Shown in pieces: positions 9,701 through 17,530 of a DNA stretch of 64,000 nucleotides. The translations under genes and the position numbers were made by a program. The notes beneath the pieces were generated by a model that ran no database searches, was not told where the DNA came from, and saw nothing but the letters and a program-made list of their open reading frames with translations. Numbering within the stretch: position 1 is the stretch's first letter; every line of letters begins with the position of its first letter. Source of the DNA: Desulfonatronum thiosulfatophilum (lineage in GTDB: Bacteria > Desulfobacterota > Desulfovibrionia > Desulfovibrionales > Desulfonatronaceae); NCBI RefSeq assembly GCF_900104215.1, contig NZ_FMXO01000002.1, forward strand, positions 211,464 to 275,463, in the 5' to 3' direction.

Positions 9701-10038
9701 GCGAAGGCCTGGATGAAGAGTCGCTGGCCCTGTACGACCTGTTGCGTAAACCGGAGCTTTCCGCCCAGGATATCAAACGGATCAAGTCCGTGGCCGTGGA
9801 TCTTTTGCAAACCGTCAAGAACAGGATCAGCGTGATTGAGGATTGGGAAAGCCGGGAAGCAACCAGGGACAATATCCGTTTGACAATCCGGGATTTTCTG
9901 TGGAGCGACACAACCGGCCTGCCGGCCGACCACTATTCCGAGGACGACGTGCTTGCCAGGGCCGAGGAGGTCTACCGCCACGTCTACCGCGTCTATCCGA
10001 CCCTGCCCTCGCCGTACTATGGAGTGCGAGCGGCCTGA
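6790..10038 (+). CDS. hsdR: Type I restriction-modification system, endonuclease/translocase subunit HsdR
   Basis: This is the motor and nuclease subunit that translocates and cleaves unmodified DNA. The 1082-aa protein has an N-terminal PD-(D/E)xK nuclease (D151 in RRADIVGF, E165-C-K167 in LLFMECKN). An SF2 helicase core follows: Walker A GAGKS near 304, DEAH box near 403, motif III GFTGTP near 428, and RecA2 motifs such as TGFDVPCLSTLYLDKPL and QAIARANR near 680-700. A helical C-terminal domain completes it. The start overlaps the preceding stop (GATGAC). All visible catalytic motifs are intact, so the enzyme is probably active. It is the last gene of the island; no usual extra partner such as a metallopeptidase follows. 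Confidence 0.95.
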   Translation: MTPTPYTEDTLVQQTTAEFMEQKLGWRSVFAHNNEDFGPDSLLGRASDRDVVLVRTLRAKLVELNRGLPDVAYDEAVRQITTISAAQSLLATNREKYNLLRDGVQVGFRNARGELERQRLRLFDFNEPLNNDFLCVRELWVRGDLYRRRADIVGFVNGLPLLFMECKNVYKDLQTAYERNYKDYLDTIPHLFHHNALIVLGNGIEAKLGSLGSPCKFFHDWKRLDEGEPGVVDMATLLIGVCAKANFMDLVENFILFDESVGQARKILARNHQFLGVNLAVAAVRDREARDGRLGVFWHTQGAGKSYSIVFFTRKVHRKLGGNFTFLVLTDREDLDTQIYKTFAGCGVVDSDRDPCRASSGDDLRQLLGRHKSHIFSLIQKFHKDVAPEEVYTFRNDIIVITDEAHRTQYGTLALNMRNALPNAGYIGFTGTPLFMDDEITRRVFGDYVSTYDFQRAVEDHATVPLYYDARGDKLGVAVNDLNERIAAKLEELEIDDIDVEQRLERELKRDYLIITHGDRLNQVARDFVLHYSSAWESGKAMFVCIDKVTCVRMHKLIGFYWDQRIRELEKELSCAADEQDEQYRLRQIEWMRQTRTAVVVSEEQGEVEKFRKWDLDIKPHRRLIKEGMDLPESMRSLPQYRNMQRLALDDAFKEPEHPFRIAIVCAMWLTGFDVPCLSTLYLDKPLKAHTLMQAIARANRVHEGKNNGMVVDYCGILKSLRKALATFAGKSDGAGDTGGETNPARPGEELLADLAEAIAFVRTFLAERGASLDDIITKTGFDRNAAILAAKETVNENDETRKRFEVTCRAVFVKFKACINEKGVNAHRADHDAINVIYKSLQQDREEADITDIIRKLYEVVDKAIKVRPTPATENTEPYDISKIDFDRLRREFERIRAKRTTVQNLKAVIELRLQRLLQQNPLRTDFQKRYEEIVADYNREKDRVTIEQTFEELMRIIRDIDDEGSRAVREGLDEESLALYDLLRKPELSAQDIKRIKSVAVDLLQTVKNRISVIEDWESREATRDNIRLTIRDFLWSDTTGLPADHYSEDDVLARAEEVYRHVYRVYPTLPSPYYGVRAA

Positions 10039-10322
10039 GGCCAGGATGCATCGGCACCAGCAAACCGAGGAACCGAGGAACGCCAACAGCACATCCTCGG
10101 ACAATAGTCTGGACCGGATTGGCACAGGAAGCCCGGAACGCCAATGATCACTCTTCGATCAAGCAGAGGTCGATCCGTCTGCCCGTGCTTGTTGATGCTG
10201 CGTCCTGCTCCGGATGGTGGTCTATGGACGGCGTGAGCCAGGTCGATGCGTTAATGGATATGAGGGTGGGGATGACGTACCTTTCCCAAGGTGGAAGGAT
10301 CGGGAATGGAAAAGGTAGAGAC
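10039..10322. other. Spacer between hsdR and tRNA-Ala
   Basis: About 280 bases with no supported gene. Short open frames run through but have no ribosome site or recognisable sequence. This is the junction between the restriction island and the tRNA gene. Confidence 0.5.
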
Positions 10323-10323
10323 G

Positions 10324-10359
10324 AAAAAAAAGGGTTCAGACGTTTCCGTCTGAACCCTT
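10324..10359 (-). terminator. Rho-independent terminator of tRNA-Ala
   Basis: A perfect 13-bp stem (AAGGGTTCAGACG and its complement, 10330-10342 and 10347-10359) closes a TTTC loop. On the minus strand a run of seven to eight T follows, so it terminates the minus-strand tRNA transcript. Confidence 0.88.
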
Positions 10360-10368
10360 GATTTTTCT

Positions 10369-10444
<76 letters not shown>

Positions 10445-10512
10445 GTGCGAAGATGTGGAATTTATCCGAATCGCCGCGGATGTCAAGTCAGAAATGGTTT
10501 CGGATAAAAAAA

Positions 10513-11124
10513 TTATCGAAATAATTTGGAGGCGATTTCAGCTACGTGGCGGCCCTGAAATCTGGCGCCTTCAAGTTCGTTTTCGCTGGGCATGCGCTCG
10601 CCTTTCGGGCCGACAATGGTGGAAATACCGTAGGGAGACCCGCCGGTGATTTCGTCCATTCGCGTCTGTCCCTTGAACGAGTATGGAAGTCCGACCGTTA
10701 TCATGCCCATATGCATCAGGAAGGGGATGAAGGTCAGGATCGTGGTTTCCTGGCCACCGTGCTGGGTGGCGGAACTAGTAAAGACGCTGCCCACCTTCCC
10801 GACCAGCTTATCCTCGGCCCAAAGTCCTACGGTTGCATCAAGAAACTGTCGCATCTGGCCGCACATGTTCCCATACCTGGTGGGCGTACCGAAAATAATG
10901 GCATCGGCCTCGACCAGTTCATCCACGGTGCAGACTTGTACTTCCTGAAGTTTCTTTTGAGCCTCCGTTGCGCCCATTTTCGCAAGAATATCGTCGGATA
11001 AAGTTTCCGGAACTCGGCGCAAATCAACTTCAGCCCCCGGAACCTGACGGACTCCTTCGAGAATGCCCTGGGCCAGAGCATGGATGTGGCCGTACATGGA
11101 GTAATAGACAATCAATGCTTTCAT
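10513..11124 (-). CDS. wrbA: NAD(P)H:quinone oxidoreductase, WrbA/flavodoxin family
   Basis: A cytosolic FMN-dependent quinone reductase that makes two-electron reductions and limits semiquinone radicals. The 203-aa length is normal for WrbA. The N-terminal phosphate-binding loop is [14 protein letters not shown] (residues about 8-21). The signature [18 protein letters not shown] lies near 79-96, and [13 protein letters not shown] near 116 is the WrbA-specific loop. The conserved SPYG motif lies near 164. ATG at 11124 has AAGGAGCT just upstream. It is a single gene between tRNA-Ala and the TrmO-aldolase operon; no regulation is evident. Confidence 0.93.
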   Translation of the reverse strand: MKALIVYYSMYGHIHALAQGILEGVRQVPGAEVDLRRVPETLSDDILAKMGATEAQKKLQEVQVCTVDELVEADAIIFGTPTRYGNMCGQMRQFLDATVGLWAEDKLVGKVGSVFTSSATQHGGQETTILTFIPFLMHMGMITVGLPYSFKGQTRMDEITGGSPYGISTIVGPKGERMPSENELEGARFQGRHVAEIASKLFR

Positions 11125-11298
11125 GGTCAGCTCCTTCGTTTACGATTTGGATTCAGTCAGGCTCCCAAGACCAACTTCCGCGACCCGGCATGATCGTGGA
11201 GGTGTTTCAGTGGATCAACCCGGCGGTCAAGAACAAACATAAATCGATCGGCATAGATGTAAACATCGACGTTCCGGATAATTCCCTGAAAAACAAGC

Positions 11299-12336
11299 TC
11301 ACGTCTGTTTCGCCATAGAGGACTGCAAGAAAACGATCCTCGCCAGACTTTCCAGTTCCTCGGCCAGGGAGAGGGCCTCGTTCAGGTCGCGTCCCCAGCA
11401 GACCAGACCGTGCTTCTCCATGAACATGGCCGGGTAGGCCATGGCCGCTCTGCCAACCTGCTTGGCCAGGTCATCGCATCCCGGATTGAGAGGAGCGAGG
11501 CGAATCATTTTGCGGGACCAGACATCAGCTTCGAACAGGGGAAGATCAAGCATCTCGCCTTTGGTTCTGTTCATGCTCAGGGCCAGCAAATACGGCGGAT
11601 GGACATGCAGGATTGCGTGGGCCTTGGGTTGAAAGGAATAGACGGCCCTGTGCAGGGCAGCTTCCGTCGACGGCTGGCCTGGCCCGAGAACATTACCCGA
11701 ACTGAGATGAACCCGTGCCAGGTCGCCGGGCTGCAGCCGCCCCTTGGCGCAGCCGGAAACCGTAACAACCATGGCGTCACCCTGACGAATGCTGATGTTT
11801 CCGTTCAATCCGGCCATCAGTCCTCTTTCCCAAGCCTGACGCCCCATTCCCTTGATCAGTTGTCCCTCCCGGGCGCTGATTCGCGGTCCCCAGGGAGTGC
11901 CGTAGGGAGTGCCCTGATCCGGAACGTCCGAGCGATTCTTTTCAAGAACCGGCTTGAGATCGACAACCGGAGTCCCGTCCAGGGCCTCAAGGGGAAAAAC
12001 CTCCAGACTGCCCTTTTCCAGGTCGACCCGCATGATCCGTACCTGATGCAGCCCGATGGGGTTTGGCCGATTTGGCGAGCGCAGCGCAAAGACCCCGGTG
12101 AGCGGATTGTCCGGATTGTTGCGGGCCCTGGCCTTCAGCGTGTCGCGCTGGGCCTGGTGCAGCCAGGTGATAACCAATACCTCCATTCCGGAGTCAAGCC
12201 CTTCAAGGGCGGCAGCATACTCGGAGGCCACGACAATCCGAGCTGCCGGTCCGCCGTCCAGTCCTTGTTTGGGACAATCTTCAAGGCTTTTCAAGGGCGA
12301 ATCGACAAAGCCGATAGGTGTGAGCGTGATATCCAT
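11299..12336 (-). CDS. Fusion of TrmO-type tRNA methyltransferase and class II aldolase
   Basis: The 345-aa protein joins two families. Residues about 1-140 are a TsaA/YaeB (TrmO) domain, which in known members uses SAM to methylate N6-threonylcarbamoyl-adenosine in tRNA; FALRSPNRPNPIGLHQVRI is its signature. Residues about 160-340 are a class II aldolase/adducin domain of the AraD/FucA type. It has GNISIRQGDAMVVTVSG, zinc-site histidines in AILHVHPPYLLAL, and a further conserved MEKHGLVCWG. ATG at 12336 is 9 bases after the sigma-54 regulator stop, so the two are probably co-transcribed. Both domains look complete. The aldolase substrate cannot be predicted. No frameshift marks the join. Confidence 0.85.
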   Translation of the reverse strand: MDITLTPIGFVDSPLKSLEDCPKQGLDGGPAARIVVASEYAAALEGLDSGMEVLVITWLHQAQRDTLKARARNNPDNPLTGVFALRSPNRPNPIGLHQVRIMRVDLEKGSLEVFPLEALDGTPVVDLKPVLEKNRSDVPDQGTPYGTPWGPRISAREGQLIKGMGRQAWERGLMAGLNGNISIRQGDAMVVTVSGCAKGRLQPGDLARVHLSSGNVLGPGQPSTEAALHRAVYSFQPKAHAILHVHPPYLLALSMNRTKGEMLDLPLFEADVWSRKMIRLAPLNPGCDDLAKQVGRAAMAYPAMFMEKHGLVCWGRDLNEALSLAEELESLARIVFLQSSMAKQT

Positions 12337-12345
12337 GTCTTCGCT

Positions 12346-13776
12346 TTAGTGATGAATGACTTTTTTCAGATCAATGCCGTACTTGCGCATCCGGTTGAGT
12401 ACGGTAACACGGTTTATGCCGAGAATCCGGGCCGCTTCTGACTTGTTGCCTCCGGACTGGCGCAGCGCCTGGATCAACTGTTTTTTTTGATCGTCTTCCT
12501 GGGCGATGCCTTGCACGGGAGTGGCGGCCTGGAATTCCGGCGCCTGAAGCGTAGCAGGCAGGTGCTCCGGCTCGATATGCCCGGAATCGGCCAGCACGAA
12601 GGCATATTCAAGACTGCTTTTCAGCTCGCGCACATTGCCGGGCCATGAATAGTCCATGAACATGCGCAAGGTTCGCGGACTGAGGCCCTTGATGTCCTTT
12701 TCGCTTTTACAGCGCAACCGCTGGACGAAATAGTCGGCCAGCAGCGGGATGTCCTCTTTGCGCTCCCGCAGTGCGGGCAGATGGATGGGGACGACGTTGA
12801 TCCGGTAGAAGAGGTCCTCTCGGAACTCCCCGGAATAGATGAGTTCAGGAAGTATCTTGTTTGTTGCCGTAATGATCCGCACGTCAACGGAAAGCTGCCG
12901 GTTTTCCCCGACCCTCTCGAAAGTTTTGGTTTCCAGCACCCGCAGCAGCTTGACCTGAACGGACATCGGCAAATCACCGATCTCATCCAGGAAAATGTCC
13001 CCGCCGTGCGCCGCCTCGAACCGTCCCTGGCGATGCCGGAACGCTCCAGTAAAAGCGCCCTTGACGTGCCCAAACAGTTCGCTCTCCAGCAGGGCCTCAT
13101 TCAGGGCCGCGCAGTTGAACTGCACGAAAGGCTCATCGGATCGAGGCCCCAGGTCATGGATGGCTCTGGCCACCAGTTCCTTGCCCGTGCCCGACTCGCC
13201 GCAGATGAAGACCGGTGCGTCACTCTGGGCGGCCTTCTCGATCAACTTGAAGATTTTGTGCATTTTGGCGGATCGGCCAACCATGCCATGAAAGATGGTA
13301 TTTTCATCCAAGAGCCGGGACAGCTGCTGCAGTTCGTTTTCCTTGCGATCCAGCTCTGTAATGTCGGTCAGGGTCTCCACGGCGCCCAGCGGAGTTCCGT
13401 CATCAGCAAAAAGCACCGATGCCGTTTTCAGAACGGTGACATACGTCCCATCCTTGCGCATCACGTGACATTTCCGGCGGACGATTTTCCCCTTTTCGAA
13501 GAGCTTGCACCATGCGCTCTGGGCGTCCGAGCGAACTCGCATGCAGGCATCGCAATTGAAAATCGTACAGGACAAATCCACAAGCTCCTCGCGTGAATAG
13601 CCGGTAATTTCCTCCAGGGCCTTGTTGACCATGCGAATGGTGCCGTTGGTGTCCACCAGCAACAGACCTTCCTGCATGACATCCACGATTTTGCTCCAAT
13701 GTGCGTCAAAGGGGAAATATTTCGTGTCCTGGCTGTCCAGACAATCTTCATCATCCCCGTATGTTCTTAATTGCAT
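12346..13776 (-). CDS. Sigma-54-dependent activator, PAS-AAA-Fis
   Basis: A bacterial enhancer-binding protein that remodels sigma-54 RNA polymerase using ATP. The N-terminal PAS sensor (about residues 25-145) carries a cysteine cluster, NCDAC then WCKLF and RRKC, which could bind a metal or Fe-S cluster or act as a redox switch. The AAA+ domain follows: Walker A GESGTGKE, GAFTGA loop, Walker B GGDIFLDEIG, and R-fingers in FREDLFYRI. The C-terminal Fis helix-turn-helix is NKSEAARILGINRVTVLNR. I chose ATG at 13776 because GGAG sits 5 bases upstream; the longer frame from 13836 has no ribosome site. It is divergent from the sulfur-redox operon, whose promoter is of sigma-54 type, and is the obvious regulator of it. 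Confidence 0.9.
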   Translation of the reverse strand: MQLRTYGDDEDCLDSQDTKYFPFDAHWSKIVDVMQEGLLLVDTNGTIRMVNKALEEITGYSREELVDLSCTIFNCDACMRVRSDAQSAWCKLFEKGKIVRRKCHVMRKDGTYVTVLKTASVLFADDGTPLGAVETLTDITELDRKENELQQLSRLLDENTIFHGMVGRSAKMHKIFKLIEKAAQSDAPVFICGESGTGKELVARAIHDLGPRSDEPFVQFNCAALNEALLESELFGHVKGAFTGAFRHRQGRFEAAHGGDIFLDEIGDLPMSVQVKLLRVLETKTFERVGENRQLSVDVRIITATNKILPELIYSGEFREDLFYRINVVPIHLPALRERKEDIPLLADYFVQRLRCKSEKDIKGLSPRTLRMFMDYSWPGNVRELKSSLEYAFVLADSGHIEPEHLPATLQAPEFQAATPVQGIAQEDDQKKQLIQALRQSGGNKSEAARILGINRVTVLNRMRKYGIDLKKVIHH

Positions 13777-13867
13777 GAAAACTCCAAGTTTTGGTGCAAA
13801 AATTCGAGACCATAAAGCCGGCAAAGACATTTGCATGACGTAAAACAGGTAAGCCGGATTCTGGCGA

Positions 13868-13913
13868 GTAGTTTACTACATGTGTGATAATCGTATGCGA
13901 CATGATTAATCAC
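13868..13913. promoter_or_regulatory. Candidate upstream activator sites
   Basis: Two inverted repeats lie about 95-140 bases upstream of the -24/-12 promoter, a normal distance for an enhancer. One is the perfect palindrome GTAGTTTACTAC at 13868-13879. The other is GTGATAATC (13884-13892) paired with GATTAATCAC (13904-13913). Which one the PAS-AAA-Fis protein binds is not known. Confidence 0.4.
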
Positions 13914-14007
13914 CTGTCAATCCAAAACACGCCAACAAGAGGGCCCCCCGCTTCATATCGGAGCAGAATATTCAATTAATAAAAAAAGATAGCCTATTCA
14001 CTCAGAA

Positions 14008-14023
14008 TGGCATACATTCTGCA
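14008..14023 (+). promoter_or_regulatory. Sigma-54 (-24/-12) promoter
   Basis: TGGCATACATTCTGCA matches the sigma-54 consensus, with GG and GC separated by exactly 10 bases. It lies 77 bases before the cytochrome c start codon and faces the sulfur-redox operon. Confidence 0.75.
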
Positions 14024-14099
14024 AAATGGTTGTAAAAGCAGATCCGGAACTCATCCTCATGCAACTTAATCCACCACCATAAAATCAAAGGAGCTAGCA

Positions 14100-14441
14100 A
14101 TGAAAAAGCAGACACTGATGGGAATCGCAACGGCAGTCATTTTGGCTTCATATGTCGGCATTTCCGTGGCCAGCGAATTCGGCAACGCCCGGAAGGGACG
14201 TTTCCTTTACCGCCAAACCTGTCGGCCGTGCCACATGGAAAACCCGGTTGGCGAAATTCCGGCTCAGTATCTCGGACCGGATTCCAAAACCCAGGCCGAG
14301 TGGAAGCAGGTCTTCGAAAACTACACCGAACTGCCCTGCGCCGGACACTGGGGAGAGCTCTCCGACCAGGACCGTATGGACATCCTGCAGTATGTTCACG
14401 ACGGCGCCCAAGATTCCCCGACCCCCGCCAAGTGCGGCTGA
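14100..14441 (+). CDS. Periplasmic monohaem cytochrome c
   Basis: A 113-aa secreted protein. Residues 1-24 form a signal peptide (MKKQ, then a hydrophobic core, cleavage near SVA-SE). One CXXCH haem site, CRPCH, lies near residue 42. A C-terminal region (LSDQDRMDILQYVHDGA) resembles the last helix of small class I cytochromes. A ribosome site AAAGGAG lies 6 bases upstream of ATG. It is the first gene after the sigma-54 promoter and probably carries electrons to or from the molybdoenzyme encoded next, although the 135-base gap and separate ribosome site leave room for independent use. Confidence 0.88.
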   Translation: MKKQTLMGIATAVILASYVGISVASEFGNARKGRFLYRQTCRPCHMENPVGEIPAQYLGPDSKTQAEWKQVFENYTELPCAGHWGELSDQDRMDILQYVHDGAQDSPTPAKCG

Positions 14442-14576
14442 CGGCTTCGGTACCGGAATACTTTTGACATAACCGATCAGCCAGAGGGCCTTTGAGGGCC
14501 AACGAAACATGAACGACTCCGGGCCTGTCCGCACCACCTTGATATGAATGCGGACAGGTCGGGCAGGGAGCCAGGT

Positions 14577-16766
14577 ATGGAAAACACGAAAACAATCTCA
14601 AGACGGGGATTCCTGCAGGCGTCCGCCGCGGCCATGACCGCCGCAGCCGGCGTTCCGGCCCTGAAAGGCCTCGTGTCCACAGGACATGCCATGGCCCCTG
14701 CCCCTCAACAGGGCGAGATCAGCGATCACTTCACGGCCTGCGACATGTGCTTCAACCGGTGCGGCATGATCGCCCGCGTCCGCAACGGCCGTGTCGTCAA
14801 GCTGGACCCCAACCCGAAGTTCCTCAAATCCAGGGGCATGCTCTGCGCCCGGGGCAATGCCGCCACGGCCCACATCTACGATCCGGACCGCCTGAAGACC
14901 CCTCTGCTGCGCAAGGGCGCCCGGGGTGAAGGCAAATGGCAGCGAATAACCTGGGATCAGGCCATGGACCACACCGCGGAACAGTTCGAGCGCATCGCCG
15001 AGAAGTACACCCGCAGCGGAATCATGTTCTCTCCAGGCTCGGACATGCAGTCCCAGTTCATGATCCGTTTTGCCGAGGTCTTCGGTTCCTACAACATCAC
15101 CTCCCACGAAACCTTGTGCCTGCTGAGCAATCACCGGGCATACCTGGATACCTTCGGCGAAACGCCCTACCCGGACGTGCTGTACACCAAATACATCATC
15201 ATCGCCGGCGCCAATCCCTACGAGGCCATCATCACCCCGGACACCATCGACCTGATGGAGGCGCGCAAGAACGGCTGCAAGATGGTCGTTCTGGATCCAC
15301 GCTACACCAAGACCGCGGCCCTGGCCGACGAATGGCATCCCATCCGTCCGGGAACGGACATGGCCTTTTTCCTGGCCCTGGCCCACGTGATCATCCACGA
15401 GGGGCTCTACGATCCGGAATACGCCGAAGAGATGCTCTTCGGCCTGGAAGAGTTCCGTTCGCACACGCGCAAGTACAGCCCGGAATGGGCTGCCGGGGAG
15501 ACCGGCATCCCGGCCGAGGACATTCGGCGCATTGCCAGGGAAATCGCCGCTGCCGCCCCTACGGCCATGGTCTATACCGGCCGGCGCACCTCGGATTACG
15601 AGGATTCCACGCAGATTCGGCGCTCCATGGCCATTGTCAACGCCCTGTTGGCAAACTGGGATCGTCCCGGCGGCATTCTGGCTTCGCGAGAAGTCGGCGT
15701 GCGCGCCCCATATTTCGACATTCCCTGGTACGACGACAATCCGGATGACCGCATCGACCATGGCATGGCGCCCGGTCTGATCCACCACGAAGGTTCCTTC
15801 AAGTTGATGCGCGATGCGATCATCAAGGAGCAGCCGTACCCGATTCGTGGTTGGTTCACCTTCAAGACCAACTTCATGCAAACCGCGGCCAACCGCAACA
15901 AGACCATCGAGATGCTCGACCATCTCGATTTCATCGTCAACGCGGACATCACCATGACCGACACCGCCTGGTACTCGGACCTGGTCCTGCCCTCCCCAAG
16001 TTTTCTGGAGCGCAACGACCCGGTTTCCGCCCTCCAAGGCTCATCGGCCTGCGCCTGCGCCATCTGGCGGGATGCCGTGGTTCCCGCGATGTACGAATCC
16101 CGGGACATGCGCTGGATCTGCACGGAACTGTCCAATCGGCTGGGCTTTCCTGAAGCATTCGACTTCACCTTGGACGAGTACCGAACCTGGCAGCTGGAAA
16201 GCATTCCCGAGGCGGCCCAGGCCATCAAGGAAGACGGCGTCTACTACAATCCGAGCAAGGTCTACGGCATCTACTTCGACGTGCCCTTGAAGACCCAGGC
16301 CCAGAAGATTGAACTCTACAACCAGCGCTACGTGAACATGGGCCTGGACCCCATGCCGGTATACAAGGCGCCGCGCCGGGAACAAGGCAAGTTCCGGCTC
16401 GTGGTAGGGCGCACGGCCTTTTTCACTCACAGCAACACCAACAACGCCCTGCTCATCGAATTCAAGGATGAAAACACCCTCTGGATGCACCCCCGCGCCG
16501 CGGCCGGCCTCGGACTCAGGGACGGGGAGCGGGTGTTCGTAACCAGTGATGCCGGACGCGTGCAACTGGCCCTGCGCATCTACGAAGGCATCGAAGAAGA
16601 AACCGTTTACATGGCCACGGGGTTCGGGGCGCTCTCACCAGGGCAGCGTCTGGTGCACAAACGAGGCGCCAGCATCGCCGAAGTGCTGGAAGACCACGCG
16701 GATCACATCTCCGGCAACATGGCCATGCATGAAACCCTTGTCACCGTCAGCAGGAGGTTGAGCTGA
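14577..16766 (+). CDS. Molybdopterin oxidoreductase, Psr/Phs-like catalytic subunit
   Basis: A 729-aa DMSO-reductase-family enzyme exported folded by Tat (SRRGFLQ near residue 8). A [4Fe-4S] site follows (CDMCFNRC near 55 and CARG near 90). The Mo-bis-MGD domains include a probable Mo-ligand cysteine in ETLCLLSNHRAY near 181, as in polysulfide/thiosulfate reductase catalytic subunits (PsrA/PhsA). The C-terminal cofactor-binding domain begins near KFRLVVGRTAFFTHS. I chose ATG at 14577, which has GGGAG 8 bases upstream, over 14544. The next cistron overlaps by one base. With the Fe-S and cytochrome b subunits it should form a periplasm-facing membrane complex. Substrate (polysulfide, thiosulfate, tetrathionate or similar) and direction are inference from the cysteine ligand and the rhodanese neighbours. 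Confidence 0.9.
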   Translation: MENTKTISRRGFLQASAAAMTAAAGVPALKGLVSTGHAMAPAPQQGEISDHFTACDMCFNRCGMIARVRNGRVVKLDPNPKFLKSRGMLCARGNAATAHIYDPDRLKTPLLRKGARGEGKWQRITWDQAMDHTAEQFERIAEKYTRSGIMFSPGSDMQSQFMIRFAEVFGSYNITSHETLCLLSNHRAYLDTFGETPYPDVLYTKYIIIAGANPYEAIITPDTIDLMEARKNGCKMVVLDPRYTKTAALADEWHPIRPGTDMAFFLALAHVIIHEGLYDPEYAEEMLFGLEEFRSHTRKYSPEWAAGETGIPAEDIRRIAREIAAAAPTAMVYTGRRTSDYEDSTQIRRSMAIVNALLANWDRPGGILASREVGVRAPYFDIPWYDDNPDDRIDHGMAPGLIHHEGSFKLMRDAIIKEQPYPIRGWFTFKTNFMQTAANRNKTIEMLDHLDFIVNADITMTDTAWYSDLVLPSPSFLERNDPVSALQGSSACACAIWRDAVVPAMYESRDMRWICTELSNRLGFPEAFDFTLDEYRTWQLESIPEAAQAIKEDGVYYNPSKVYGIYFDVPLKTQAQKIELYNQRYVNMGLDPMPVYKAPRREQGKFRLVVGRTAFFTHSNTNNALLIEFKDENTLWMHPRAAAGLGLRDGERVFVTSDAGRVQLALRIYEGIEEETVYMATGFGALSPGQRLVHKRGASIAEVLEDHADHISGNMAMHETLVTVSRRLS

Positions 16767-17530
16767 TGAAAAAATATGCCATGGTGGTCGACTCGTCGGT
16801 CTGCATCGATTGCAAGGGATGCATGGTCTCTTGCAAGGTCCAGAACAACGTTCCCAACGGGTACTGGCGCAACTGGATCAAGCACACGACGCCTGATTTT
16901 TCTCGGGGCAAGCTCACCCGGACCCATTTCCAGCCCGGCGGATGCATGCAGTGCGATGTGCCCACCTGTGTTCAGGCCTGCCCCAGCGGGGCCACGTTCA
17001 AAGATGCGCAAACCGGCATCGTGCACGTCAATGAAGCCCTGTGCATCGGTTGCGGCAACTGCATCAGGTCCTGCCCTTACGGAGCCCGTTTCCGACATCC
17101 GGAAAGACGCGTCCCGAACAAATGCGATTTCTGCTTCAGCTCCGGCCGCCTGGATCGCGGTCTCTTGCCGGCCTGCGTGGACACATGTCCAACCAAGGCC
17201 CGGGTTTTCGGCGATTTGAACGATTCGGAGAGCGAAGTTTCCAGGTTGCTGCGGGACAGGCCGGCAGTCCGGGTGACCAGCCGGAACATCGATACCCAGC
17301 CCAACATGTACTACCTCACGGCCACGGAACCGGCCGACTGGCCGACGGATGTGGAGTTTCCGGCGGCCTATGCCTCCATGGCCTCGCTGGTCAATCCGGT
17401 GGTCAAGGTCGCGGTGGGCCTCTCCGCTCTGGGCGTGGCCGCGATGTGGGTTAAGCAGGCCTTTGCGCCCGATCCCGATGAGACCGATCATGAACCGTCA
17501 GCAACCGAACAGGATCGAGGTGCTCCATGA
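16766..17530 (+). CDS. Four-cluster ferredoxin-like electron-transfer subunit (PsrB/PhsB type)
   Basis: A 254-aa Fe-S subunit linking the molybdoenzyme to the cytochrome b. Four cysteine motifs are visible: CIDCKGCMVSC near 12, CMQCDVPTCVQAC near 61, CIGCGNCIRSC near 94, and CDFCF with CVDTC near 120-140. This is the usual pattern for four [4Fe-4S] clusters. A C-terminal hydrophobic stretch (about 210-230, VVKVAVGLSALGVAAMWV) probably anchors it to the membrane, which is more than the minimal PsrB fold. No Tat signal is present, so export is presumably by hitch-hiking with the catalytic subunit. It overlaps both neighbours. Confidence 0.92.
   Translation: MKKYAMVVDSSVCIDCKGCMVSCKVQNNVPNGYWRNWIKHTTPDFSRGKLTRTHFQPGGCMQCDVPTCVQACPSGATFKDAQTGIVHVNEALCIGCGNCIRSCPYGARFRHPERRVPNKCDFCFSSGRLDRGLLPACVDTCPTKARVFGDLNDSESEVSRLLRDRPAVRVTSRNIDTQPNMYYLTATEPADWPTDVEFPAAYASMASLVNPVVKVAVGLSALGVAAMWVKQAFAPDPDETDHEPSATEQDRGAP

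Noticed and set aside
6583..10125. A 1180-codon minus-strand open frame opposite hsdR
   Set aside because: It lies antisense to hsdR, whose plus-strand product has all the helicase and nuclease motifs. The minus translation shows no family features and reflects GC-rich codon bias.
14598..16037. Long minus-strand open frame opposite the molybdoenzyme gene
   Set aside because: Antisense shadow of a gene with clear Tat, Fe-S and Mo-cofactor motifs.
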